NCBI RefSeq assembly: GCF_900103875.1 | Contig: NZ_LT629705.1 | Location: 5,341,001 to 5,405,000, forward strand | Origin: Pseudomonas arsenicoxydans | GTDB taxonomy: Bacteria; Pseudomonadota; Gammaproteobacteria; Pseudomonadales; Pseudomonadaceae | Reading direction: 5' to 3' | DNA length: 64,000 nt | Shown here: one piece after another, positions 27,406 through 37,292 of the stretch | How positions within the stretch are numbered: position 1 is the stretch's first letter | How the letters are laid out: each line of letters opens with the position of its first letter | Notes under the pieces: generated by a model | Told to the model about the DNA's origin: nothing | The model's database searches: none | The model's input: the letters and a program-made list of their open reading frames with translations, nothing else | Translations under genes and position numbers: made by a program

Positions 27406-27480
27406 CAGCTGCAAGTGGCAAGTTTCAAGCTGCAAGAGAACAGCTTTGACTTGCCGCTTGTAACTTGCCGCTTACAGCTG
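27406..27480. repeat. Imperfect 75-bp hairpin between liuA and liuB
   Basis: The left arm CAGCTGCAAGTGGCAAGTTT and the right arm (ending AACTTGCCGCTTACAGCTG) pair with few mismatches over about 30 bp, built from GCAAG/CTTGC units. It is a repeat type distinct from the REPs here. It sits inside the operon 15 nt before the liuB start and may attenuate or process the transcript. Confidence 0.75.
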
Positions 27481-27495
27481 CTTACGGAGTAAGTC

Positions 27496-29100
27496 ATGAT
27501 TCTGCATACCCAGCTCAACCCTCGTTCAGCGGAGTTCGCGGCCAACAGCGCGGCGATGCTCAAACAGGTCGACGCCCTGCACACCCTGCTCGCCCAAGTG
27601 CAGCAAGGTGGCGGCCCGAAGGCGCAAGAACGTCACATCTCGCGGGGCAAATTGCTGCCCCGTGAGCGGATCAATCGCCTGCTCGATCCAGGCTCGCCGT
27701 TCCTTGAGATCAGTCAACTGGCGGCCTATGCGGTCTACGGCGAAGACGTTCCGGCTGCTGGCGTGATTGCCGGGATCGGCCGTGTGGAAGGCGTCGAGTG
27801 CATGATCGTCGCCAACGACGCCACGGTAAAAGGTGGCTCGTATTACCCGCTGACCGTGAAAAAACACCTGCGCGCCCAGACCATTGCCCAGCAGAATCGC
27901 TTGCCGTGCATCTATCTGGTGGATTCCGGCGGCGCCAACCTGCCGCGCCAGGATGAGGTGTTTCCGGACCGCGAACACTTCGGTCGGATCTTCTTCAACC
28001 AGGCCAACATGAGCGCCATGGGCATCCCGCAGATCGCGGTGGTGATGGGTTCGTGCACTGCCGGTGGCGCCTACGTGCCGGCCATGGCGGACGAAGCGAT
28101 CATGGTGCGCCAGCAAGCGACGATTTTTCTCGCCGGCCCGCCGCTGGTGAAAGCCGCGACCGGTGAAGTGGTCAGCGCCGAAGACCTGGGCGGTGCCGAT
28201 GTGCACTGCAAGATTTCCGGGGTCGCCGACCACTACGCCGAAAGTGACGAACACGCCCTGGCCATTGCCCGGCGCAGTGTTGCCAACCTCAACTGGCGAA
28301 AGCTGGGTGAACTGCAACAACGCACGCCCATCGCCCCGCTCTACAGCAGCGACGAGTTGTACGGTGTGGTGTCGGCGGACGCCAAGCAACCGTTCGACGT
28401 GCGCGAAGTCATCTCGCGGCTGGTGGACGGTTCGGTGTTCGACGAATTCAAAGCGCTGTTCGGAACCACGCTGGTGTGCGGCTTCGCCCACCTGCACGGC
28501 TACCCGATCGCGATCCTCGCCAACAACGGCATCCTGTTCGCCGAAGCCGCGCAGAAAGGCGCGCACTTCATCGAACTGGCCTGCCAGCGCGGCATTCCAC
28601 TGCTGTTCCTGCAAAACATCACCGGCTTCATGGTCGGCCAGAAATACGAGGCCGGCGGCATCGCCAAGCACGGCGCGAAACTGGTGACCGCGGTGGCGTG
28701 CGCCAAGGTGCCGAAATTCACCGTGATCATCGGCGGCAGTTTTGGTGCCGGCAACTACGGCATGTGCGGGCGCGCCTACGATCCGCGCTTCCTGTGGATG
28801 TGGCCGAACGCACGCATCGGCGTGATGGGCGCCGAGCAGGCTGCGGGCGTTTTGGTGCAGGTCAAACGCGAGCAGGCCGAGCGCAGTGGCCAGGGTTTCA
28901 GCGCCGAGCAGGAAGCCGAAATCAAACAACCGATCCTCGATCAATATGAAGAACAGGGCCACCCTTACTATTCCAGCGCACGGTTGTGGGACGACGGCGT
29001 CATCGATCCGGCCCAGACCCGCGATGTGTTGGCCCTGGCCTTGTCCGCGTCGTTGAACGCGCCAATCGAACCGAGCCGCTTCGGCGTGTTCCGGATGTGA
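27496..29100 (+). CDS. liuB: 3-methylcrotonyl-CoA carboxylase carboxyltransferase (beta) subunit
   Basis: A 534-residue acyl-CoA carboxyltransferase with N and C halves of the crotonase fold. Visible are [53 protein letters not shown] and [25 protein letters not shown], all typical of MCC-beta. With LiuD it forms the dodecameric enzyme that carboxylates 3-methylcrotonyl-CoA to 3-methylglutaconyl-CoA. GGAG precedes the ATG. liuC follows after 13 nt. Confidence 0.95.
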   Translation: MILHTQLNPRSAEFAANSAAMLKQVDALHTLLAQVQQGGGPKAQERHISRGKLLPRERINRLLDPGSPFLEISQLAAYAVYGEDVPAAGVIAGIGRVEGVECMIVANDATVKGGSYYPLTVKKHLRAQTIAQQNRLPCIYLVDSGGANLPRQDEVFPDREHFGRIFFNQANMSAMGIPQIAVVMGSCTAGGAYVPAMADEAIMVRQQATIFLAGPPLVKAATGEVVSAEDLGGADVHCKISGVADHYAESDEHALAIARRSVANLNWRKLGELQQRTPIAPLYSSDELYGVVSADAKQPFDVREVISRLVDGSVFDEFKALFGTTLVCGFAHLHGYPIAILANNGILFAEAAQKGAHFIELACQRGIPLLFLQNITGFMVGQKYEAGGIAKHGAKLVTAVACAKVPKFTVIIGGSFGAGNYGMCGRAYDPRFLWMWPNARIGVMGAEQAAGVLVQVKREQAERSGQGFSAEQEAEIKQPILDQYEEQGHPYYSSARLWDDGVIDPAQTRDVLALALSASLNAPIEPSRFGVFRM

Positions 29101-29113
29101 TCGGGAGAAAACC

Positions 29114-29925
29114 ATGAGCGACTTCAACACCCTCGAGCTGCTGACCGACCCGCGGGGTTTCGTGACCTTGTGGCTCAGCCGCGAAGAAAAGAACAACGCA
29201 TTCAACGCCGAGATGATCCGTGAACTGATCCTCGCGCTGGACAAGGTCTCGACAGATGCCAGCCTGCGGTTCTTGCTGGTGCGGGGCCGCGGCAAGCATT
29301 TCAGCGCCGGGGCCGACCTGGCCTGGATGCAGCAATCGGCCGAGCTCGATTACCACACCAACCTCGACGATGCCCGGGAACTGGCGGAGTTGATGTACAA
29401 CCTCGCCAAGTTGAAGATCCCGACATTGGCCGTGGTCCAAGGCGCGGCATTCGGCGGCGCACTGGGTCTGATCAGTTGCTGTGACATGGCAATCGGCACG
29501 GATGAGGCGCAGTTTTGCCTGTCGGAAGTGCGCATCGGCCTGGCACCGGCCGTCATCAGTCCGTTCGTGGTGCAAGCCATCGGCGAACGCGCGGCACGCC
29601 GTTATGCGTTGACCGCCGAGCGTTTCGGCGGTCAACGGGCGCGGGAAATCGGCCTGTTATCCGAGAGCTTTCCGGCCGTCGAGCTGGAACAAAACGTCGA
29701 ACAATGGATCGACAACCTGCTGCTCAACAGCCCCGCCGCCATGCGTGTGAGCAAGGACCTGCTGCGTGAGGTCGGCAACGGCGCGCTGACCCCGGCGCTG
29801 CGCCGCTACACCGAAAACGCCATCGCCCGTATCCGCGTCAGCCCCGAAGGTCAGGAAGGCTTGCGTGCCTTTCTGCAAAAGCGTCCGCCGAGTTGGCAAG
29901 CACCCACCACCAAGGAGCCGCGTTG

Positions 29926-29926
<1 letters not shown>
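29114..29926 (+). CDS. liuC: Methylglutaconyl-CoA hydratase
   Basis: A 270-residue crotonase-fold enzyme. The oxyanion-hole motif HFSAGADLAWM lies at about residues 63-73 and GAAFGGALGLISCCDMA at about 112-128. It hydrates 3-methylglutaconyl-CoA to HMG-CoA, the substrate of LiuE. GGGAG stands before the ATG, and the stop overlaps the liuD start by 1 nt (TGATG). Confidence 0.93.
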
Positions 29927-31881
<1,955 letters not shown>

Positions 31882-31887
31882 AATGAG

Positions 31888-31917
31888 GATCGGTCCTACG
31901 CTCTGCGAGGACCGATC
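31888..31917. terminator. Palindromic repeat ending the liu operon
   Basis: Arms GATCGGTCCT and AGGACCGATC around ACGCTCTGCG. It is a diverged relative of the 31-bp palindromes at 18290 and 19738 and lies 6 nt after liuD, between convergent genes, so it probably terminates both. Confidence 0.65.
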
Positions 31918-31920
31918 TGA

Positions 31921-32568
31921 TTAGAATCTGGCCGTTGCCTGAACTACCACGCCGAGGATTCTGCATTCCTCGGTGTACAGGGCTTTCGGATACGTCGGAT
32001 TGAGCGGGACCAGATAACGCTGCCCGCCCTCTTCGATCAGCTTGCGGAAGGTCGCCTGGTCGCTGTCTGGCCACTGGGCGATGACCAGTCTTCCAGGTTC
32101 CGGCACGATGGCCGGGTCCACCAGAATCATCATGCCTTCGGCGATGCTGATGCCGGTGGGTGCGGTCATCGCATCGCCGACCACCACCAACCAGAACGCC
32201 TTGCCCTGCGCGTGGTAATCCGTGAGTTCAAACCGTGGTTTGCCGTATTCCGGCAACTCTCCCTCACGCAATTGGGCAGGCTCTCGCCAGTCGCTGACCG
32301 GGTAACGGAAGTACGGGTTGTACTTTTGTGTCAGGGACAACTCATCGTCCAGCAGGACCACAGGCTCGCGGATCACCATCGCCACTTCCAGAAATTCCAT
32401 CCCGAGCGCCCGCAAGACACGGTTCATGTCTTCGATGCTCGGTTGACGGCGTTTATTCAGCCAATGACCCACGCCACCCTGGGACATCCCCAGGCGGTCG
32501 GCGAGTACTTCTTGAGTGACTTTGAGTTCACTCATCTTGGCTTTGACCAACTCAATCCATTTATCCAT
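31921..32568 (-). CDS. CI/LexA-like repressor (HTH + S24 domain) with catalytic Ser replaced by Ala
   Basis: A 215-residue protein. The N-terminal Cro/CI-type HTH is at residues 5-60 (VTQEVLADRLGMSQGGVGHWLNKRR), followed by an S24 peptidase-like domain (about 85-215). The fold motifs match lambda CI closely: GDAMTAPTG against GDSMTAPTG, GMMILVDP, and PLNPTYPKA. The nucleophile position reads Ala133 (codon GCG), and aligning on the TF-x-KL motif places Arg175 at the lysine position. It should therefore not self-cleave and may be a RecA-insensitive repressor. The ATG at 32568 fits the HTH start. No phage genes surround it. Confidence 0.85.
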   Translation of the reverse strand: MDKWIELVKAKMSELKVTQEVLADRLGMSQGGVGHWLNKRRQPSIEDMNRVLRALGMEFLEVAMVIREPVVLLDDELSLTQKYNPYFRYPVSDWREPAQLREGELPEYGKPRFELTDYHAQGKAFWLVVVGDAMTAPTGISIAEGMMILVDPAIVPEPGRLVIAQWPDSDQATFRKLIEEGGQRYLVPLNPTYPKALYTEECRILGVVVQATARF

Positions 32569-32697
32569 GTGCGGCACGATACGTTGGGTACTCCGACCAA
32601 CAAAACACAAATTGTAGTATTTAAATTCCGGCCACAAATACAGATCGTACTAGGATTGATTCACGGATCTGAATCTATCACGGAGCTTGCCATCGTC

Positions 32698-33039
32698 ATG
32701 ACCAACCCCAGCAACGACTTGTCGGACCTGCAAATCGACACCACCCTCACCTCCACCAAAGGCTATGCCGCTGCGCAGCGAGCGTTGGACTATTACTTGA
32801 AACCAGCTGTGTCAGAAGTGGCCGCCGAGGAGCGTTTCTTCGATGTGAAACCGGATATCAGCGCAGAAGAAGCACTGGTTCACGCCTCGGACCTTTTGCG
32901 ATGTGCCGCTGCCACCGCGTACGAATCAGCCAACAACCTGAATGGCGCGAGCCGGGACCTGGCGTTTTCTACGGTGCACATGATCGACATGGCCAAGGCG
33001 ATGATAGATCGGTCTCTGCAAGGCGCTCAGGCGCTATGA
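32698..33039 (+). CDS. DUF6124-type small conserved Pseudomonas protein
   Basis: A 113-residue acidic, all-helical protein. GYAAAQRALDYYLKP, then ISAEEALVHASDLLRCAAATAYESA and FSTVHMIDMAKAMIDRSL are the pattern I associate with DUF6124 proteins of Pseudomonas, whose function is unknown. The ATG at 32698 fits the family N-terminus; an open frame continues upstream but has no support. It diverges from the CI-like repressor, with 129 bp between, so it may be its target. No signal peptide or membrane segment. Confidence 0.7.
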   Translation: MTNPSNDLSDLQIDTTLTSTKGYAAAQRALDYYLKPAVSEVAAEERFFDVKPDISAEEALVHASDLLRCAAATAYESANNLNGASRDLAFSTVHMIDMAKAMIDRSLQGAQAL

Positions 33040-33097
33040 GACGGACTTGCCTGAGCAGAGGACGGGAAGAATTTTCCAATCGTGCAGATAAAATCAT

Positions 33098-33129
33098 TTG
33101 ACTTGCAAACGAGAATGATTATTATTGCA
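33098..33129 (+). promoter_or_regulatory. Fur-controlled promoter of prrF
   Basis: A -35 TTGACT (33098-33103) and -10 TATTAT (33120-33125) are separated by 16 nt. GAGAATGATTATTATTGCA (33111-33129) matches the 19-bp Fur consensus at 13 positions and covers the -10, so iron-loaded Fur would block transcription. Confidence 0.82.
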
Positions 33130-33130
33130 T

Positions 33131-33245
33131 GCAGCTGGTCGCGAGATCAGTGGATGGTCAAGAGACCTTAGGTCGGTCTTCTGGACTATCTCCTCATCAG
33201 GCTAATCACGGTTTTTGACCCGGCTTTTTTGCCGGGTTTTTTTTT
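33131..33245 (+). ncRNA. prrF: PrrF iron-responsive sRNA
   Basis: About 115 nt starting just after the Fur box, the normal PrrF length. It contains the near-invariant core CTCCTCATCAGGCTAATCAC (33190-33209) that base-pairs with target mRNAs, followed by GGTTTTTGACCCGGC and a terminator. PrrF is the Pseudomonas counterpart of RyhB: made in iron starvation, it silences iron-rich enzymes through Hfq. P. aeruginosa has tandem copies; only one copy is present here. Confidence 0.9.
33218..33245 (+). terminator. Intrinsic terminator of prrF
   Basis: Seven-base stem ACCCGGC / GCCGGGT around TTTTTT, followed by eight to nine T residues. Confidence 0.9.
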
Positions 33246-33520
33246 GCCAATTATTCTGGCGTCGCCTTCAGGTAAATGAAGACGTTACGTGCTGCAAATT
33301 GGAATGCGCGGCCAATAGCGAAACAACATACGTCAGCGGAATAAGCCCGGCATCATTGGCCGAAACTTATGAAAAATAGCTCTTGAGAATCGATTACACA
33401 GTCTCTAAGCTGCGTCAGCGTCAAGGAAGACGCCCCCCTTCCACCCCCCCGTAATTTCCCCCGGTGTTTCCCTTCCCAGCGTGTAAAGTATCAGCCATAA
33501 ATCATATTCAGGAATCGACT

Positions 33521-34672
33521 ATGAGCGTGGCCAAATCTTCCTTCGACATCAGCGCCAACTTCGACAGTGGCAACATTGAAGTGCTGGACATCAGCAACCC
33601 GTTGCAAGCATTGCTGGCCATCAAGCCGGACACCCGCAGCCAACACTTCCAATGGTTTCACTTCAAGGCCAGCGGTCTGCACGTCGGTCAAGAGCACTGG
33701 TTTCGCCTGAACAATGCCAGCAAGTCTTCGTATAACAAGGCTTGGGATGGTTATCAGGCCGTAGCGTCCTACGACCACGTCAACTGGTTCCGCGTGCCGA
33801 CCATCTTTGAAGGCGACTGCCTGCGTTTCAGCCTTGAGGCCACAGCCACCCACGCCTGGTTTGCTTACTTCGAACCCTACAGCCGAGGTCGTCACGACTG
33901 GCTGATCGAACAAGCGCTGACCAAGGCCGGCACCGAACTGCTCGCCACAGGCAAAAGCGTAGAAGGTCGAGACATTCAGTTATTGCGCAAAGGCACCGGC
34001 GCCGAAGGTCGGCGCAAGATCTGGATGATTGCCCAGCAACACCCCGGCGAACACATGGCCGAATGGTTCATGGAGGGCGTGATCGAACGCCTGGAACGGC
34101 ACGACGATCCTGTGCTGAACAAACTCCTGGCCAGCGCCGATCTGTATCTGGTGCCGAACATGAACCCCGACGGCGCCTTCCACGGCCACCTGCGCACCAA
34201 CGCGATGGGCCAGGACCTGAACCGTGCGTGGCAGAGCGCCAGCCAGGAAATCAGCCCGGAAGTGTGGTTTGTTCAGCAACAAATGGAAAAGTACGGCGTC
34301 GATCTGTTCCTCGACGTTCACGGCGACGAAGAAATTCCTTATGTGTTCACCGCCGGTTGCGAAGGCAACCCGGGCTATACGCCGCGGATTGAAAAACTCG
34401 AAGAGCATTTCCGCACTCACCTGAAACACCTGACCAAAGACTTCCAGACCAAACACGGTTACACCCGTGACGAGCCGGGCAAAGCCAACATGACGCTGGC
34501 CTGCAACAGTGTCGGTGAGAAATTCGACTGCCTCTCGCTGACCCTGGAAATGCCTTTCAAGGACAACGATGACGCGCCGAATGCGCTCACCGGTTGGTCG
34601 GGCAAACGCTCGAAGCAATTGGGCAAGGACGTACTGACGACCATTGCCGAGATGGTCGACACCCTGCGCTGA
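33521..34672 (+). CDS. M14-family zinc carboxypeptidase (cytosolic carboxypeptidase-like)
   Basis: A 383-residue cytoplasmic protein without a signal peptide. An N-terminal beta-sandwich of about 140 residues (FQWFHFKASGLHVGQEHWFRLNNASKSSYN) precedes the M14 peptidase domain. Zinc ligands are H174 and E177 (HPGEHMAEW) and H267 (FLDVHGDEE); the catalytic Glu is E343 (LTLEMPF). This layout is that of the AGTPBP/CCP subfamily that in eukaryotes trims glutamates from tubulin; bacterial substrates are unknown. The ATG at 33521 has AGGA upstream. The 275 bp between prrF and this start holds nothing else I recognise. Confidence 0.88.
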   Translation: MSVAKSSFDISANFDSGNIEVLDISNPLQALLAIKPDTRSQHFQWFHFKASGLHVGQEHWFRLNNASKSSYNKAWDGYQAVASYDHVNWFRVPTIFEGDCLRFSLEATATHAWFAYFEPYSRGRHDWLIEQALTKAGTELLATGKSVEGRDIQLLRKGTGAEGRRKIWMIAQQHPGEHMAEWFMEGVIERLERHDDPVLNKLLASADLYLVPNMNPDGAFHGHLRTNAMGQDLNRAWQSASQEISPEVWFVQQQMEKYGVDLFLDVHGDEEIPYVFTAGCEGNPGYTPRIEKLEEHFRTHLKHLTKDFQTKHGYTRDEPGKANMTLACNSVGEKFDCLSLTLEMPFKDNDDAPNALTGWSGKRSKQLGKDVLTTIAEMVDTLR

Positions 34673-34715
34673 TCAACCTCGATGGCTGCATGCCGGGCAT
34701 GCAGCCATGACTCAC

Positions 34716-35261
34716 TCAGACGCGATCCTTTCCTCGCAACATGCTGTCCAGCACATCATCGCGACGCACCCAGCCGTGAAACAACGCGGCCGCCAGATGC
34801 ACCAGCACCGTCAGAAACAGTAGATACGCCAGATACCGGTGAGACTTGCGCAGAAACGCAAACACCTGCGCATTGGCGGGCAGGATTGACGGCAACTGGA
34901 TCGAACTGCTCAGCATCACCGGGTCCCCGGCGGCTGAAATCATCGCCCAGCCCAGCAGCGGCAAAATCAGCATCAAGGCGTACAACAAGACATGCGAGGC
35001 CTTCGCCGCCAGCACTTGCCAACCTGGCAGGTCCGCCGGAAGTGGTGGTTGCTGCGTGGAAAAACGCACCACCAAGCGCACGATCACCAACAATAGAATC
35101 GCGACACCCAAAGGCTTGTGCAGATGGATCAGCCACTCATGCCGTTCGGACACCGAGGCCACCATGCCAGCACCGATAAACAGCATGGCAATGATCATCA
35201 GCGCCATCAGCCAGTGCAGCAGTCGCGCCAAAGGAGCGAAATGATTCGGTTGAGTGCTCAT
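34716..35261 (-). CDS. Cytochrome b561
   Basis: A 181-residue inner membrane di-heme protein with four helices. Candidate heme histidines are H16 (LLHWLMA), His in HLHKPLG, KASHVLLYALM and VLVHLAAALFHGW. It passes electrons between quinone and a periplasmic partner. The ATG overlaps the stop of the catalase-like gene (ATGA, 35258-35261), so the two are translated together and probably interact. It belongs to the ECF-controlled unit by position. Confidence 0.9.
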   Translation of the reverse strand: MSTQPNHFAPLARLLHWLMALMIIAMLFIGAGMVASVSERHEWLIHLHKPLGVAILLLVIVRLVVRFSTQQPPLPADLPGWQVLAAKASHVLLYALMLILPLLGWAMISAAGDPVMLSSSIQLPSILPANAQVFAFLRKSHRYLAYLLFLTVLVHLAAALFHGWVRRDDVLDSMLRGKDRV

Positions 35262-36352
35262 TGTTGAGCCTCCTGTTTAGCGGCAGGCAACTGGCTGACT
35301 TCACTGGTACGGCGCAAGTAGGAACTGGCGTAACCGGCTGAACGAGCAGCGAGCAATGGGTCGTCGGAACCTTCTATACCGGCGGGCAATACGAGCGGGT
35401 CGTAGTTGATGTCTCGGCACTCACCATTGAGCTGCGGCTGGGTGCTTTCCAGAACCAGGGTGCCGGCATTCAGGACCTTGCGGCCATCGGGCCAAGCCTT
35501 GCTGGCGTCGTTGACCGGGTCCCCGGGGTTGGCCAGGGTGATGTTCAACTGCCAACGCAACGGTCCTGCGGCAATGCGCTGCACCAGGTCTTTTTCCAGG
35601 AAGTCGCCGCCCTCCGGCGCCGTTGCGCCGGCTGCATCCTTCGCCACCGGCACCATGCTCCAGCGCACCGCTTGCCGCTGTCCGGCGGCGTTCACCAGGT
35701 AAAACGCGTTGACGCTGTTATAGGTTTCCGTCACGTAACTGGCTGACGGTTTGGCCGTCTTGATCCACGCCAGGAAGGGTGCGGCTTCCGGATGCGCACC
35801 GAAGAACGCCGGCACGGCAGCAGGATTGGGTTTGCCAGTGGCCGGATCGGGTGACTGCGCCTGCTGCAATTGATAGAACGCTTCGGGAGTGCCCACGGGG
35901 AACACCGGCATGCTGTTCATCCCGGTGCGCCACTGCTGACCGTTAGCCTGGGTGAAGCGCAGCGCCATGCTGCGAATCGGCACGCTGTTGTCCGGCGCAT
36001 AAGGATTGCCGGCCGGCAGCGCGAATCGCCCCACCACCGGGGTTCGGGCTTCGTTGAACACCTGAGCAGTTGAATAGCTGCGCGCCTCGCCACTGCTCTC
36101 GAAATGACCGATCACGCACACGCCTTTGGAGTGGTTCCGCCGGAAGCCGGGGTGCACGCCATTGTTGGTTTCCAGCACATTGATCAGCTTTTTCGGCGTC
36201 AGGCGCTGTGGGTCGAGTGTGCCGTTGACGTAGGCAAATGCCCCGGCGAGAGCGGCGACCACCACAGCAATGGCAGTCAGTCGCAACGTCAGGCTCGCGG
36301 CACTCAGCGGTGGCCGTAAAGGCCCGGTTGGCGGTGTTGAGCGATCAACCAT
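35258..36352 (-). CDS. Catalase-related heme peroxidase with membrane anchor (SrpA-like)
   Basis: A 364-residue member of the small catalase-like peroxidases, shorter than true catalases. One N-terminal anchor (about residues 21-43) puts the domain in the periplasm. The distal His is H74 in RRNHSKG, and the heme Tyr is Y341 in the RxxxY motif (RSAGY). Cytochrome b561, coupled downstream, is its likely electron donor. The ATG at 36352 has GGAG 8 nt upstream. An ECF-type promoter identical to that of the sigma gene at 40488 lies 42 nt upstream. It probably destroys periplasmic peroxide. Confidence 0.9.
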   Translation of the reverse strand: MVDRSTPPTGPLRPPLSAASLTLRLTAIAVVVAALAGAFAYVNGTLDPQRLTPKKLINVLETNNGVHPGFRRNHSKGVCVIGHFESSGEARSYSTAQVFNEARTPVVGRFALPAGNPYAPDNSVPIRSMALRFTQANGQQWRTGMNSMPVFPVGTPEAFYQLQQAQSPDPATGKPNPAAVPAFFGAHPEAAPFLAWIKTAKPSASYVTETYNSVNAFYLVNAAGQRQAVRWSMVPVAKDAAGATAPEGGDFLEKDLVQRIAAGPLRWQLNITLANPGDPVNDASKAWPDGRKVLNAGTLVLESTQPQLNGECRDINYDPLVLPAGIEGSDDPLLAARSAGYASSYLRRTSEVSQLPAAKQEAQQ

Positions 36353-36390
36353 GAAAAACTCCAGGGCGTAGGCCACAGGGGGAAGGAGCT

Positions 36391-36420
36391 ATGAGACGAA
36401 CGTCACGTAGGATTATTCCC
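36391..36420 (-). promoter_or_regulatory. ECF-sigma promoter of the catalase/cytochrome b561 operon
   Basis: Reading on the minus strand: GGGAATAATC (36420-36411), a 12-nt spacer, then CGTCT (36398-36394). The 14-nt block CAGAGGGAATAATC, the spacer length and the CGTCT are the same as at 40416-40443 in front of the ECF sigma gene. The predicted leader to the catalase ATG is about 35 nt. Not strictly proven, but two copies with identical spacing in front of functionally matching genes are strong evidence. Confidence 0.85.
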
Positions 36421-36473
36421 TCTGAACTGTAGTTTCTTTCAAAGCATCACGAGCGACGAATGCCCGAACCCCG

Positions 36474-37238
36474 TCAGACCCGGTTAAAACAGGCCTCACG
36501 CTTATCCAGAAAAGCCTGCATGCCTTCTTTTTGCCCGGGAGTGGAAAACAATCCATGAAAGCTCCTTCGTTCGTACAGCAAGCCTTCGCGCAACCCAAGT
36601 TCCAGCGCGCGATCAACTGCTTCGCGAGCGGCCACGGTGGCGCTTTTGGCATACCCTGCGATGGTGTGCGCGGCCGCCATGGATTGCTCAAGCAGATCGG
36701 CCGCCTCTATCACTCTTGAGACCAGCCCTGCCCGCTCGGCCTCATGGGCCGACATCGAGCGCCCCGTCAGGATCATGTCCATGGCTTTCGATTTACCGAT
36801 CAGACGCGTCAGGCGCTGGGTGCCGCCCATCCCGGGCATCACACCCAACTTGATTTCCGGTTGGCCAAATTGCGCGGTATCGGCAGCAAAGATCAAATCG
36901 CACATCATGGCTAACTCACAACCGCCGCCAAAGGCATAACCGGCGACAACCGCCAGCTTGGGCGTCCGTAAAGCAGCAAAGGCTTCCCACTCGGCAAAGA
37001 AGTCTTCATGGACCATGTCCAGGTAGGACTTTTCGCTCATCTCCTTGATATCGGCGCCGGCCGCGAAAAAATCCGCCGTTCCGGTAATGACAAAACACCC
37101 CACCGACGGATCCCTGTCCAAGCGTTGCAGGCTATCCAGCAGTTCGCGCATGACCTCGTAACTCAGGGCATTGCGCGCTTGCGGACGATTGAGACGAATC
37201 AGGACGACTCGATCATGACGTTCGATCAGTGTGTACAT
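36474..37238 (-). CDS. Enoyl-CoA hydratase/isomerase family protein, third gene of the TmpL-like operon
   Basis: A 254-residue crotonase. The oxyanion-hole loop is [11 protein letters not shown] (about residues 55-65), followed by [19 protein letters not shown] and the catalytic loop [20 protein letters not shown] with Glu positions as in active hydratases. The ATG at 37238 follows GAGG. It lies 54 nt after the membrane reductase gene on the same strand, so it is probably the last gene of that operon; its acyl-CoA substrate is unknown. It ends 54 bp before the ECF promoter block of the catalase operon. Confidence 0.85.
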   Translation of the reverse strand: MYTLIERHDRVVLIRLNRPQARNALSYEVMRELLDSLQRLDRDPSVGCFVITGTADFFAAGADIKEMSEKSYLDMVHEDFFAEWEAFAALRTPKLAVVAGYAFGGGCELAMMCDLIFAADTAQFGQPEIKLGVMPGMGGTQRLTRLIGKSKAMDMILTGRSMSAHEAERAGLVSRVIEAADLLEQSMAAAHTIAGYAKSATVAAREAVDRALELGLREGLLYERRSFHGLFSTPGQKEGMQAFLDKREACFNRV

Positions 37239-37292
37239 GGTGACCTCATTGAATAATGTCGAATGCTTGGATGGCGGGCGCTCACGCACGCC

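Noticed and set aside
27526..29295. 589-codon open frame antisense to liuB
   Set aside because: It mirrors the full liuB gene in high-GC DNA, has no recognisable domains or ribosome site, and liuB is an unmistakable family member.
31921..33039. Prophage remnant suggested by the CI-like repressor
   Set aside because: No integrase, structural, lysis or attachment-site features are found nearby; neighbours are ordinary chromosomal genes.
34716..35261. The two cytochrome b561 genes (34716 and 61756) as a recent duplication
   Set aside because: The proteins differ clearly in sequence beyond the heme histidines and have unrelated contexts.
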